A stretch of 64,000 nt of DNA. Source: Cylindrodendrum hubeiense (taxonomy: Eukaryota; Ascomycota; Sordariomycetes; Hypocreales; Nectriaceae). This document shows positions 31,090-41,974 of this stretch, in pieces. The stretch is taken from the NCBI GenBank assembly GCA_014621425.1, contig JAANBB010000056.1, positions 1-64,000 of the forward strand. Direction: 5' to 3'. A program made the translations under genes and the position numbers. The stretch's first letter is position 1. Each line of letters begins with the position of its first letter. The notes under the pieces are model-generated. The model worked only from the letters and a program-made list of their open reading frames with translations, was not told the origin of the DNA and did not search any database.

Positions 31090-34000
31090 CTACTTCCTGT
31101 AAGTACTAAAGACTGACGGTGGTTTGCTCCATGTTGTACCAAGTGGCTGATAAGCATGATCAAGCCTAGTACAAACGGGTTAGAAGGAGTGACTGTTACG
31201 ACAGTATTTTGACTCACCCAAAGGCCTGCGGCCCGCCTGCCTCGAGCCCGGCCTTGGTCATCCATAGAGGATGCGCAGGCATTGCGATAACTGCAACCCT
31301 AAGGCCATATCGGAGCTCATGTGTTGCTAAAGCTGTTCCACTGTGTGAGTCTATGACGGTGATGAGATCCGGCGTAATGCAGAGTATTTCTGATGGAGTA
31401 GTCTGAGCCTCATCTTGAAGTAGTGCACTGGAAAACTCATTCTAGGTAATATTAGCAGCAATAATTTAGGGATACGAAGTGCATACCTGATACGTTAAGA
31501 TCAACTGTCTCGAAGTTGTCTGTCTTGTGTCGCATTCTTCGTCATCGAACGGCTCAAGGGTAGCGGTGCCAATTGTCCAACCCCCTTTGACTTCTCTTCG
31601 AATATCAATGACCTTGCCCGTATACAGCAGCCGGCCACCTGGAATAACTGAGAGCTTGATCAAGTTAGTACGAAATGAGGAAGTTTGCATGGAGGAGGAT
31701 GGGGCGCACCAGAGACTGGATCACGGATTCATTGCGTTTCCGTGCAACGCATATCGCTTTTCCAATAAACCATGCCAGCGATAGCCCACCCAAGCAGCAA
31801 AACCCTTCAATAACATCCTTCAACAACGGCGCTAAACCTAGAGCGGCGAACAGACCCAGCTCCACGCAGGCGGACCGAATGATGGATTCGAAGCGGTGGC
31901 TGTCTTCCACACGTGCAATCACCTGGACATTGCCACGGGCGTCGGAGAGGACTGCAGGTGCTGGGCTTGCTTGGCCAAAGACGTATGGCAGTGCCATGTC
32001 CACTTTTGGGAACGCCCTGCCCATGGTATCAGCATCGACAATGGGGAGATCCATATTGGCAGCGGACGCAAACGTCCTCATCCCATTGGACCCTCCGATT
32101 TCCGCTGCCATCATGGCTTCGTAGCCCTGAAGACCGAGAAACCGAGCGAGTTCCTGAGATGCCGAGGCCAGCTCGTTACCACCAATTAGTCGCTCATTTG
32201 AAACCGAGGGTGCACCAGCAAATGCAATCATGGCAACGTTGCTCTTTGGTGGAAGGCTCCCTGCTTCAATGATGCGCATCCGTTTAGGAGGCGTTGTGCG
32301 GAGTGTCTCCAGTGAGTGAAGGAGAGCCGAGTGGACCGACCCACCACCTCCTGTCCCCAGAATGCCGCATCCTTCGCCAATAAATTCGAGATCAATCTCA
32401 GATACGAACCATTCTCCAGTTGCATCTGAGACTTCTGGGACGTATGTGTCAAGGTCAAAGCTCGAGGTGAGCTCTTTGGATGGGATGTGTACTCCATTGC
32501 AATCAGCAGGTCCATCTTCAACCTCGTTAAACTCAACGAAGTCGATTATAGGCGTAGCCGTTTCAGACGGACTCGTTGTGGTGCTCAACTTCCATTCCAG
32601 TTCTCCAGTCTTGTGAGAGTTAGATGTGATACGTCTTTATAATCTCACAGGTGTTACTCACGGCTTTAGCAATGACCCTGACAGCATCGTTTGTTGCATA
32701 TTGCAAAGGTATCAATTCCAGCTCCATTACTTCCACCGAGCCGACACGAGCTCCGTTGTGATGTGCTAATTTGATAGCCTCTGCTTTCAAATCTTCAACA
32801 ATAGCGGCGTGGGATCGGCCTTCTGGAATCACAATTCTGTCGACGTCCCCAGAGACCTGGGTTTGTTAGCTGTGCTATCTTTGTAGGTTTATGGGCCCAG
32901 AACACTTGCCTTGGCAATGGCAGCCCCGACTGCGTTGGCAACCTTGTAAAATGGTGGCCGGATACACTTCTTTACATTTCGGAGTTCAGCACCTTGAATG
33001 ATTGAGCCCCCGCCGACAAGTAGAAGCATGACATCGGCATCTGACGTCTTCATCGTATCTATGCACCGCTCGAGCTGCGCGGCAATCTGGTGAGTAGCTT
33101 TGCGGACGATTTCAGGCGCTACATCCACTTTTCCGCTGGGAAGGCTGTCGCCATGCAAATTCTGGGCAACTACAATATCTGTGGCAGTAAACTTGGTGCC
33201 TCCATAACAGAGTGACTCAGTTCTTAATCGATGACCGACAGAAATAGGGCCAACGGAAACATGGCCTGTATCATCAACCTGGACGAGAGACCCTCCACCA
33301 AGCCCAATGCTGATAACTTCCGGCATGCTAAAGGCAGTGCGTATCCCGGCAACAGTTGCTGTGGCGGAGGCCTGGCGTGGAAACCCCGATGGCGACAGTG
33401 CCGCAAAGTCTGACGTCGTTCCGCCGATGTCTACCATGATGACTTGCGAATTTTGAAGGTCGATATTCGACCCCGCCTCATGGATTCCAGACAGGAATAT
33501 CGCCCCAGTCAAGGAGTTCTACTCTTAGTTAGACCAAACTTATGGATTAACAACATGCGGTCGGGGTGGTACGCACAGTTGCACCGGAAGAGAATGTCTT
33601 GATCGGCGCAAGTGCCGCGGCCTCAGCTTCTATGATGGTGCCATCGTTTTGCGTTAGATAAAGCGGGCAGTTCAATCCGAGCTCCGAGATCGCCCTCCGG
33701 AAACCTTGGATTGTTCGGCGGGCAAACCTCAAGATGCTTCCGTTCAAAATTGCAGTATTCTCGCGCTCGACAAACCCAATTCTGCCAATATCGCGAGAAC
33801 AGACAACATCAATACCTGGGATTTCTTGTTGAAGAATCTGCTTGACTTGGCTTTCCTGCGATATGTCTGCGGTGTCAAGAGGAGAGAAGATACCAACGAT
33901 GACCACGGTTGGGATCTTTCTTTGGCGTATCTCATGTGCATGGGCAGTGACCTCGTCGACTCGGATATCTTTGATAGTTCGTCCGTCGACTGTCATACCG

Positions 34001-34530
34001 TTAATAAGGGCTTCTCATTTCAGGTGATGTACTTGCTTTCTAGTCCTCCGTCAAGATAGGCTGAGTAGCCCTCCAAAACCTGTCGAAGCGGGTATGGAAT
34101 CCCAGTGAAAGGAGGAACCTCCCTACAAAAGGGGCCACAGAGGCGTAGAACTGCGACTCGGCTCAAATTAGCCGTGTCTGCTTGCACGACAGCGTTGATG
34201 AAATGAGTCGTCCCGATATTGACAGAAATCACTGCATCGTGGGGGACTTGAGCGGTGGCAAGGATGTCTCGGATTGCGTTCTGGATCCCTGTTGTTACAT
34301 CTGGGGTGGTCTGACTCTTGCAGCTGGCGACTATGTCGATTTTATTGTTTCTTTTAGGCGTGGCATCATCCCGACCGTGAAGCATAGTTCGACGTGCAAG
34401 AACAGCGTCGGTGTTGGTTCCACCTTTGGAGAAATGTTAACAAAAGACCTGTCTGGATGTATGATACTTGGATCATCCTACCAACGTCAACGCCAATCCT
34501 GTAAAGTTCTTTTCCCGAAGTAATGGCCAT
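31090..34530 (-). CDS. Hydantoinase/oxoprolinase (HyuA type) fused to DUF917
   Basis: Nine exons (34530-34482, 34424-34037, 33989-33577, 33518-32910, 32856-32662, 32609-31710, 31654-31498, 31442-31218, 31165-31090) give 1003 residues. The N-terminal part has the hydantoinase/oxoprolinase ATPase-fold motifs IGVDVGGTNTDAVL and MVDIGGTTSDFAALS, plus DGGLEIDGRTI and ISIGLGGGSLVQVD. From about residue 600 the DUF917 (S-methyl-thiohydantoin desulfurase-type) domain follows: GCGILGTGGGGSVHSALL, AEIGGSNGMR, PGGRLLYTGKVIDI, HELRYGLRVAVIAMPAHPLW. Such proteins open five-membered cyclic amide rings (hydantoins, oxoproline) with ATP. No HyuB-type subunit is in the window. Introns 2 and 4 have GC..AG borders (donor GCAAGT). 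It is divergent from the NCS1 permease gene. Confidence 0.9.
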
Positions 34531-34731
34531 GTTGATTGATTAATGCACTGGGTGAGAGGACTATCAAGCGGGAATGTGACTGAACCTTGGCCAAAGGGGC
34601 CTCGATACCTTTATTGACAGCCATATTACCTGCCACAGAAATACAAGGTTCTAGAACTTGCCCCGAATGTCCGAATGACACCGGATAGGATGGAGATAGG
34701 GGATTCGTCTGGTGAACCCAGAGGTTCATGT

Positions 34732-34745
34732 CCCGGAAAGCCGGG
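34732..34745 (+). promoter_or_regulatory. CCCGG-N4-CCGGG palindrome
   Basis: CCCGGAAAGCCGGG; its core is CGG-AAAG-CCG, an inverted CGG pair of the type bound by Zn2Cys6 dimers. It lies just left of the first direct-repeat copy. Confidence 0.5.
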
Positions 34746-34753
34746 AGAGATAT

Positions 34754-34895
34754 CTCGGGGTTTCTCGACGTTCATTGGTGGGTGTACATACGACACTAGA
34801 TAAGACTGATAGGAGATTGGCCTGGCGAAGCTAGAAGTTCGTGACACGGAGGGCTGAGGACAAAAGCCTCGGGGTTTCTCGTCGCTGATTGGTGG
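34754..34895 (+). promoter_or_regulatory. Two-copy direct repeat with CCAAT boxes
   Basis: CTCGGGGTTTCTCG occurs exactly at 34754-34767 and 34868-34881. Each copy is followed six bases later by ATTGGTGG (34774-34781 and 34888-34895), whose complement is a CCAAT box. The period is 114 bases and weaker similarity extends to the left of both copies. Confidence 0.75.
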
Positions 34896-35168
34896 ACTTA
34901 AGACCAAGGACTCGGATACTTATGAATTTAGCTCCGTATGGCTTAAGCGTCGCACGAGATGAGCGCGGGGACTTGATAACAGTCAAGGTGGCGGGGGTTG
35001 CGATTGGACTGGCATGCGTTTATAATACGCTCTTCCTGGCATGCACCCGTTGGAATCCAACCCATTCAACTCCACTTGCATTAGTGACACCCCCGCTTCG
35101 CTGATCTCATTTGACCCATCTAACCACAATAACTTTACCTTGGGGCGGTGCTCTATTGTTGTTCTAAA

Positions 35169-37067
35169 ATGAGAGCATTTTTGTCGAAACTCGAAGTGCC
35201 GCATCCTCCCAACGAGCCTAGGCCAACTGCACTCCTAAGCCACGATGTCAAACCCATCGAAAAGGAGAGGAGAGTTTGGAGTCAGTACAAACACGCCCAT
35301 GAGCTACGCAATATTACCCATACTGACTCATGATTCTTTCTTCCTCCTTTCAGCATGGCCAGCATTTATTGCTCTTTGGTCCACCGTTGCTTTCAACATG
35401 TCCAACTTCCAGATAGTAAGTGCCCCAGTTGCTGGTACCTAAGACATACTCACCCCTTTGCAGGGCTCCAGCATGCTTGCTATTGGCCTCAATTGGTGGC
35501 AGTCGTTCCTCACGATGCTGTTTGGCCATTTGCTGGCAGCCATCTTGGTCGTTGCCGCCAGCTTCCCCGGCCTGTACTACAACATCTCGTTTCCCATAGC
35601 AACACGCATCGCTTGGGGATATTGCGGTTCCATCTTCGTGGTGCTCAACCGAATCATCTTGTCCATCGTTTGGTGTGGTGTTCAATCATGGCAGGGTGGC
35701 CTGATGACCTATGTTTGCCTTCGTGCCATTTGGCCCGGCATTGACTCTGTTAAGAATACCATCCCTGCCAGCACGGGTATGAACCTTTCACAGTTCATCG
35801 GCTTCGTTGTCTATTTCATCATCCAGCTGCCATTCTTATTCCTCTCCCCCCAGCGACTGCGATATCTTGTCTATGTCGGAAGTCTCGGGGGATTTTTGGT
35901 TCAGTTGGTGCTTTGCATCTGGGCATGCGCTACCATGGGCTCTGCAGGGTTTGGAACTATCATAACATCCACTGACACAAAGCTACCCAGCTCTCAATTG
36001 AGCTGGATGTGCGTGTACTCAATCAGTGTGACCATTTCAAGTATCACGAGTGGCACCGTGAGCGTGTGCGATTACGCGAGGTTTGCAAAGCGTCCTGTCT
36101 CAGGGATTTGGTCACAGGCTCTTGGTTTTCTGCCTGGCTGGCTCTCTAATGTCTTTGGCATTCTCACCATTGCAGCGACACAAAACCGATATGGCGCTGA
36201 ACTATGGAGTGTGGCATCACTGCTGATCGCCATGCAGGATGCAAACGGCGACTCTAAGACGCGTGTTGGCGTGTTTTTCGTTGGACTGGCATTTGGGATT
36301 TCCCAGATCTCACTTAACGTGGTAGGAAATTCCTTCTCCGGAGGCACCGACATGGCATCGCTGCTGCCCAAATACATCAATATTCGTCGTGGCCAACTTC
36401 TCACGGCCTTTTTGGGGTTGGTAATCAACCCATGGTATCTATTGAGCGGTGCCGTCATCTTCATTTCGGTCATGTCAGCATATACCATCTTTCTCCAGCC
36501 ATTCCTTGGGATCCTTGTGGCGCATTATTTCGTCATTCAGCAACGTCGAATCAAGGTCTCAGATCTGTATTGTGTGGGGTCCAAGTCGATCTACTGGTAC
36601 TCTGCGGGCATTAATTGGCGGTCCGTCGTCGCTGTGAGTGTGACCTTGTGCCAGAGATGATATCATATTTTACTAATAATTTTAGTGGTTCATTGGCGTG
36701 GTGCCCCATATTCCTGGATTCCTGACGACTGTGAACGCGTCCATTAAAGTCTCCCTGCAAGCATCTCAGATGTACTACTTGTGCTCATTCACTGGCTTTC
36801 TGCTTCGTGAGTAATTTAACTCAAAAATCGAAATTTCAATCGCTAATAACCATTCTATCAGCGTTTCTGGCGGCTATTGCCCTGCATTGGCTGTTTCCAG
36901 TAAAGGCACAGACAGAGTATGTTTCATCAGTGACGACACTTCAAGCTAAGGAGCATCTTGAAGAATATATTGATAGGCTGAAGTTTGATTTTGGGGTTAT
37001 TCAGGGTGAAGAAGATTTGCACGGGAAGATCAATGAGGCAACGGATGAGATGGAACAAAAAGCTTAG
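35169..37067 (+). CDS. NCS1-family permease (Fur type; nucleobase/allantoin/hydantoin-like)
   Basis: Five exons (35169-35280, 35354-35415, 35464-36633, 36686-36806, 36862-37067) give 556 residues, the normal size. The N-terminus MRAFLSKLEV ... PIEKERRVWTWPAFIALWS is the fungal Fur-type entry. SSMLAIGLNWWQ, PIATRIAWGYCG and NRIILSIVWCGVQSWQGGL are conserved helix segments; about 12 hydrophobic stretches follow. Family members sit in the plasma membrane and import uracil, uridine, allantoin, thiamine or hydantoins with H+ or Na+. The divergent position next to a hydantoinase-type gene favours a cyclic ureide or related heterocycle as cargo, but residues that set specificity were not assigned. 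Confidence 0.9.
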
Positions 37068-37299
37068 GCGCTGAGAACACCGTAGTGACCTACTTTACCA
37101 ATCGATCTACATGGGAGGACTACGAGAGCAAAGAATGAGAATTGTAATCCCTTGACTATTAACTATCATCTTAGTGAAGTTTTGCACTTGCTCTCTGGTG
37201 GACTGGACTTGGATATAACGACTTCCTCCACGGTACCTTGGAGGGAATCACAGTAAAAAGAATGGTTATACAAATCTTAAGCATTGTAAAATAATGTTA

Positions 37300-39195
37300 T
37301 CATAGTTCTATCTCGAGTATTTTGCTTGCTGGACGAGCCACGCAAACACGTACCATCCCTCCAGGCTGTAAGCCACTGGTAACCTTCCCTTGACGCAGTG
37401 GTAACTCGCATGAGCCACACACACCTGTCCGGCAACCAAACTCGGGTTTCAACCCGAGTTCCTCAGCCAACTCGAGTAGGGTAATCCCCGTGCTGCAGGT
37501 GCCGGTCGATGAGTCAGGAGGTGATTCTTTGGTTCGGTGACTCTGATTGGAGTTGCCGATGGCCGCTTTTCTCCACACAACAGTTCTGCGTGACTGAGAA
37601 AAGCAGACCTCTGCGGACTCGATGTTTGATGCAGAAGATGTTTCACCTGCACCCGAGAACGCTTCCGAAAGAATCATGGCATCCGGTACCTCTAAATCGG
37701 CGAGGATACTACGCATTGTCTGCTCGAACACCAGCGGTCCACACAAGTAGACCGTAGAAAACCGGCCCTCAATTTCTATAGGTTTAATCCGTAATGGGTC
37801 CATGAAATATGGATCCGATAGTATGGAGCGGAGGGATTGGAGTGTTGGACGACCGGCGTGGATCTCAAAAAGTGTAGAGGGTGTCGGCCTCATATCGATG
37901 GTATTGGTCTGGCATTCCTGCTCAGCGGTGTCTAACTCTGTCAAAAATAGTATTGCTCGTATTCCAAGTGCGACTGCTTCTGGATGGCTTAAAAGGTCTT
38001 TGAGCTCATCTCGGAAAGGCATACTCTCTAAATTTCGAGCGACATGAATCCACACAGCTGGTGCTCGCTGCATGGCCTGGTGCTGTAAGTGGGCACGGAG
38101 CATGGCCAGGATGGGCGTAATGCCAATCCCCGCAGATGCGTATACCTGTCTTCCAGGAAATTGCGGTGACCAGTCTAAACAAAAAGACCCTGCTGGTGAT
38201 TGAATATTAAGCATTGTGCCGGGTAGACAACGCTCGTGCATCCAGGTAGACGCGACACCGGCCTTCTTGATGCTTATGCGATACATCTTAGGAGACTCAC
38301 GCAAATCCTCTTCTGGATACATCGATATAGACCAGCTGCGTATCAAGCCATTTGGCAGGCGAACAGTGATAAATTGACCAGGCAGATAGGCCGCGAGGGG
38401 CTGATCACTTTTGTGGCTGGGTGCGGCGACTATGTAAAATGATTTGACATCGGAAGATTCTTTCACGACGCGGTGTATACGAACGCGGCGCCACCCTTTC
38501 CAGGCGTTCGTGCCCGCCAATGCCTGATCATGCAGCATTGAAAGCTTGCGCCGAAATATGAGTTTGTTCATGTCGAGCAGGTCCGGATGGTCTACCAAGA
38601 GGTCCATCGTAGTGCGGGTAGATTGAGCATCCCCAAATGCAACTCGAGTGATGGTTGCACAGTTGATGGGCGGTACGCGAGAGCTCTTGGATACAATCTC
38701 AACTTTATCTCCAGGGTGAATTCGGCCCCCACTGATGACTTTGAAATACACGCCGCATTTTCCAGACGCGGCAAGCTGCTGCAACCATGAATCTTTCTGA
38801 CCGCAGCGCCATGCAAGCTTGAAGCAAGGGACGCGGCTCCCACAGACCTGCAGCACGACGTGTTTGCCGACTCTCCACAAGTCTCCAAGATTGAAGTCCT
38901 CTTCCGAGATTTGCTCATCGCAACGAAAAGTGATGTTTTCGCCCCAGTGACACCAATCCCAGTCATGGCGAGACACCCCTAACTCACGCGTCCAGTAATC
39001 ATAGTGGTGGGCGAAGAAAGCGTAAACTTGGGCATTATGGGCAGCGGGCGTATTGCCATCAATACCGTGCGATGTATCAACAGTGATAAACTCGCTAGGT
39101 TGAGTCAAGGGTGTATGGATGATAGAAGTGTACACCCGCCGGCCCCCCATGTCTAGCCATTTTGGAGGGGCCTGGCTGACGGAAACAACGTCCAT
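37300..39195 (-). CDS. MOSC domain - ferredoxin reductase - 2Fe-2S fusion protein
   Basis: A single exon of 631 residues from the ATG at 39195. The first about 210 residues are a YiiM-like MOSC domain (HWGENITF, then VCGSRVPCFKLAWRCG), a fold that handles molybdenum cofactor sulfur or detoxifies N-hydroxylated compounds. Next comes a flavodoxin/ferredoxin reductase module: RSWSISMYP (flavin), YASAGIGITPILAML (NAD(P)H) and YLCGPLVFEQTM. The C-terminus is a plant-type 2Fe-2S ferredoxin (FGCRTGVCGSCELPLRQG ... VRVCVARP, four cysteines). Together this is an electron-transfer chain from NAD(P)H to an oxygenase or to the MOSC centre. No Rieske oxygenase gene is seen nearby. Confidence 0.9.
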   Translation of the reverse strand: MDVVSVSQAPPKWLDMGGRRVYTSIIHTPLTQPSEFITVDTSHGIDGNTPAAHNAQVYAFFAHHYDYWTRELGVSRHDWDWCHWGENITFRCDEQISEEDFNLGDLWRVGKHVVLQVCGSRVPCFKLAWRCGQKDSWLQQLAASGKCGVYFKVISGGRIHPGDKVEIVSKSSRVPPINCATITRVAFGDAQSTRTTMDLLVDHPDLLDMNKLIFRRKLSMLHDQALAGTNAWKGWRRVRIHRVVKESSDVKSFYIVAAPSHKSDQPLAAYLPGQFITVRLPNGLIRSWSISMYPEEDLRESPKMYRISIKKAGVASTWMHERCLPGTMLNIQSPAGSFCLDWSPQFPGRQVYASAGIGITPILAMLRAHLQHQAMQRAPAVWIHVARNLESMPFRDELKDLLSHPEAVALGIRAILFLTELDTAEQECQTNTIDMRPTPSTLFEIHAGRPTLQSLRSILSDPYFMDPLRIKPIEIEGRFSTVYLCGPLVFEQTMRSILADLEVPDAMILSEAFSGAGETSSASNIESAEVCFSQSRRTVVWRKAAIGNSNQSHRTKESPPDSSTGTCSTGITLLELAEELGLKPEFGCRTGVCGSCELPLRQGKVTSGLQPGGMVRVCVARPASKILEIEL

Positions 39196-39645
39196 GGTCA
39201 GTGGGGAAAAGTTGCAAATAAAGTGTCATCAGATAGCACTAAGAAAGAAGCGAAAGCTTGATATGTGGTTCGTCGCTGATATGGAAAATAAATACCCATA
39301 GAGAGAACGGAGAAGAACTCGGAATAGATATAACTTGAGCTTAGACACATCGCATTCACTCCTTGCAAGGCGTGAATGTACGGCCATTGACTGTTATCGC
39401 ACCTCACTAGCCAGTGTTAAATCCACCAATGACAGAGTATTTTCGCCGGTCCCCCTCACTTATCGTACTGCCCCATCGCCTGCTTTCTCCAGTCAACTTA
39501 TTCCTAGCGTCAATTATTAGACCGTACTAGCTTGGTTTGGGTCTGGTCAGGTTATGACATGCAGTTCGCCGATAAGACTGGTTGCACTCATGGGCGGGAA
39601 CCGCCAATGCAGATGCCACTTAACATCCATCATCTCAGAACCAAC
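39196..39645. promoter_or_regulatory. Divergent promoter, MOSC fusion / second regulator
   Basis: 450 bases between the two starts (254 if the regulator begins at 39559 plus leader). No CGG palindrome stands out. Non-ATG codons extend the regulator frame upward to 39532. Confidence 0.4.
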
Positions 39646-41974
39646 ATGTCAGCCCATCAAGAGCCTGTTGCCCAACGTTCTTCTGCTGCCCAGATGCCTC
39701 GGAGACAACGCAGATCACTCAGCTGCCTCCCTTGTCGCCTCTACAAACTTCGTTGTGATCGTGCCGTTCCTTGCCAGAGCTGTCGTCGGTACAGCCGGGA
39801 GGACCGATGCAGGCTCAACCCTCCCCCGTCAGCACGCAGCGCTACACCGCGGGGCTACAGTACCGTGGATGTCCTGCCGAGAATGGAGACGGATACGGCA
39901 TCCCTTCCGTCACACTCCCCGCAGGTCGACTTGCCCCAGACTCCATCCAGCATCGTGGCGAAGGAGTCAGTTGAGGACTTTGGATGCAGCCCTCAAGTTT
40001 CTCAAAGTGAGAGACACGACACAGGATCTAGAAGCGATAGACCTAAAAGCTGGTCTGTGAGTGGCCATGGTAGCAATAATGAAGCTTCTCTTGCTTCAAT
40101 GGCCGGCGCTACCGTTGCATCTGCAATTATCCTACGGCGCTATGACATATCAGACCGGACGCTGCTGGATGAGCCCTCGTCTTACTGGAAGCGATATCTC
40201 ATCAGTATTCTGCCGACGCAAACCCAGAGCGATATGCTCGTCTCATACTTTTTCGAAAACATCAACTGGGTTTACCAGGCCATACATACACCCACGTTCC
40301 GTATCGAATACACCCGGTTTTGGACCATGGATGTCGACGACGTGGATCTCATCTGGTTAGCTCTGCTGTATATGATTTTATGCCTTGGAACACTCTTCAT
40401 CCCATCACAGATGGCTGAGGCGGGCGGGTTTGACGCCTCCGATCTCCCGTTATTATGCCAACGGTGGTACTCGGCTTCTCGACAGGCACTCCATGCCGGA
40501 GGCTATGACTCAAAGCCGACTCTTACTCAAATCCAAGTATTTCTGATATCTCAACTTTACTGGTATAGTATGAAATCAGTTGAAGTCCTTAATTCGTATG
40601 TTTCTCAAATCTCCTCTAAGCGCTTTCATATACGGAACCCCCCTCCCCCGATATTCTGTTCATTAAGAAGAACCATAGCGTGTCAAAGCTTATACTGAGG
40701 TAGGCATATGGGGCAAGCGGTCCGAAACGCGCAGGCATTGGGGTTGGACAAAGAGACGCCTCCCACTGCAACTAACTGCCTCGAGAGAGAAATGCGGCAT
40801 AGAATATGGTGGGATCTGGTATCGACTGATACGTAAGCCCGCTCCTAAGCCCCATGAGTGTCCAAGATGACTAACAAGATGTAGATTCCAATCTCTTTGT
40901 CTTGGGCGCCCTCCGCTTTTGCAGTCACACCTGTCGACTGTTCCCTTCCCCGCTAACTGCAACGATGTGGACATAACCCCAACTACGATCCATGTCCGTC
41001 CCATTACAGAGCCGACTGAAATGAGCGTCCACTGTTTTCGAGCCCGAATATTCCAAATATTCAACAAGCTCTACATTGATAACGGTGCACACCTGTCGTC
41101 TTACTCCTTCGTCTCAGAGATCGATGCTAAGATATCACAAACGATGGATGAGTTCCCGTGGTACCTCAAGGATAGTCCCGAGCTGCTCATGTCTCGCTTG
41201 TCGCCTAATTTCTTTACTACGATTACCTGGATGCGCCACATATTGCACAGTTGCATCTGCGTTCAGCGGGTTCGGATGTACCGACCTTTTCTCAACCCAC
41301 TCGTTGGAGACTCGTGGGAAAGATGCGTCGCCGGAAGCACCTCGGCACTCGCCGTGTACAAAGCTCTACGGAAACCCAACATTGCGCGTTTCCAGCGGTC
41401 TCAGAAAATGCACGTCCAATCATATCAAATATTCTCTGCCGCTGTGGCACTAGCCACGTTTTTGCTCGTTGAGATGCCTTCGAATGCGGACTGCATCAGG
41501 GCAGATATTGAAATTGTCCTCGAGGACCTTCAAGTCCACAGTGCCAGTGTCGACGAGACACGTTCAGTACCATTGATCGCCGACGGAGGACGAATAATTG
41601 AGCGCATCCTCAGTCTTTACGATGCTCGCAAGAACTATGTTCAAAAGTCAACGACGGCACCAGAGGGCGGACTTGGGCCCACACCTCCTATACAGCACGA
41701 TGACGCCCCAACAGCACTTGTCCCAGCAATATTTTCCGTTTTCGGCGGAGAGTCGACGGCTCACCGGTATCTGGAGCGTTGCGCTATTGAGTACATTGTA
41801 AACGATACGACGCCCGGTGAGACATCTACCAGTGGCTCAAATGCGACTGTGTTCGACTTGGCAGGATTTGATGGCGCCATAGACTCATCATTCTGGAGCC
41901 CATGGGGAGATGCGCTGTGGGCTGATCTAGGCTCAGTCCTCACTCTGGAAACTGAATTGTGGGAGGATAAATGA
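39646..41974 (+). CDS. Zn(II)2Cys6 transcription factor with fungal_trans domain
   Basis: Three exons (39646-40595, 40704-40832, 40885-41974) give 722 residues. An in-frame ATG at 39559 would add 29 residues; 39646 was chosen for its context (ACCAACATG). The zinc cluster has cysteines at 27, 30, 37, 43, 46 and 55 (CLPCRLYKLRC, then CQSC). The regulatory domain starts near residue 190 (YWKRYLISILPTQTQSDMLVSYFFENINWVYQAIHTPTF) and contains REMRHRIWWDLVSTDTFQSLCLGRPPLL. It is nuclear by family. Intron 1 is long for this window (108 bases). It is the second likely pathway regulator at the edge of the cluster, divergent from the MOSC fusion. Confidence 0.85.

Larger units (their letters stand above)
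34531..35168. promoter_or_regulatory. Divergent promoter, hydantoinase fusion / NCS1 permease
   Basis: 638 bases between the two start codons. It contains a direct repeat with 114-base spacing and a CGG-N4-CCG palindrome (listed separately). The arrangement suggests shared regulation of uptake and ring opening. Confidence 0.6.
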
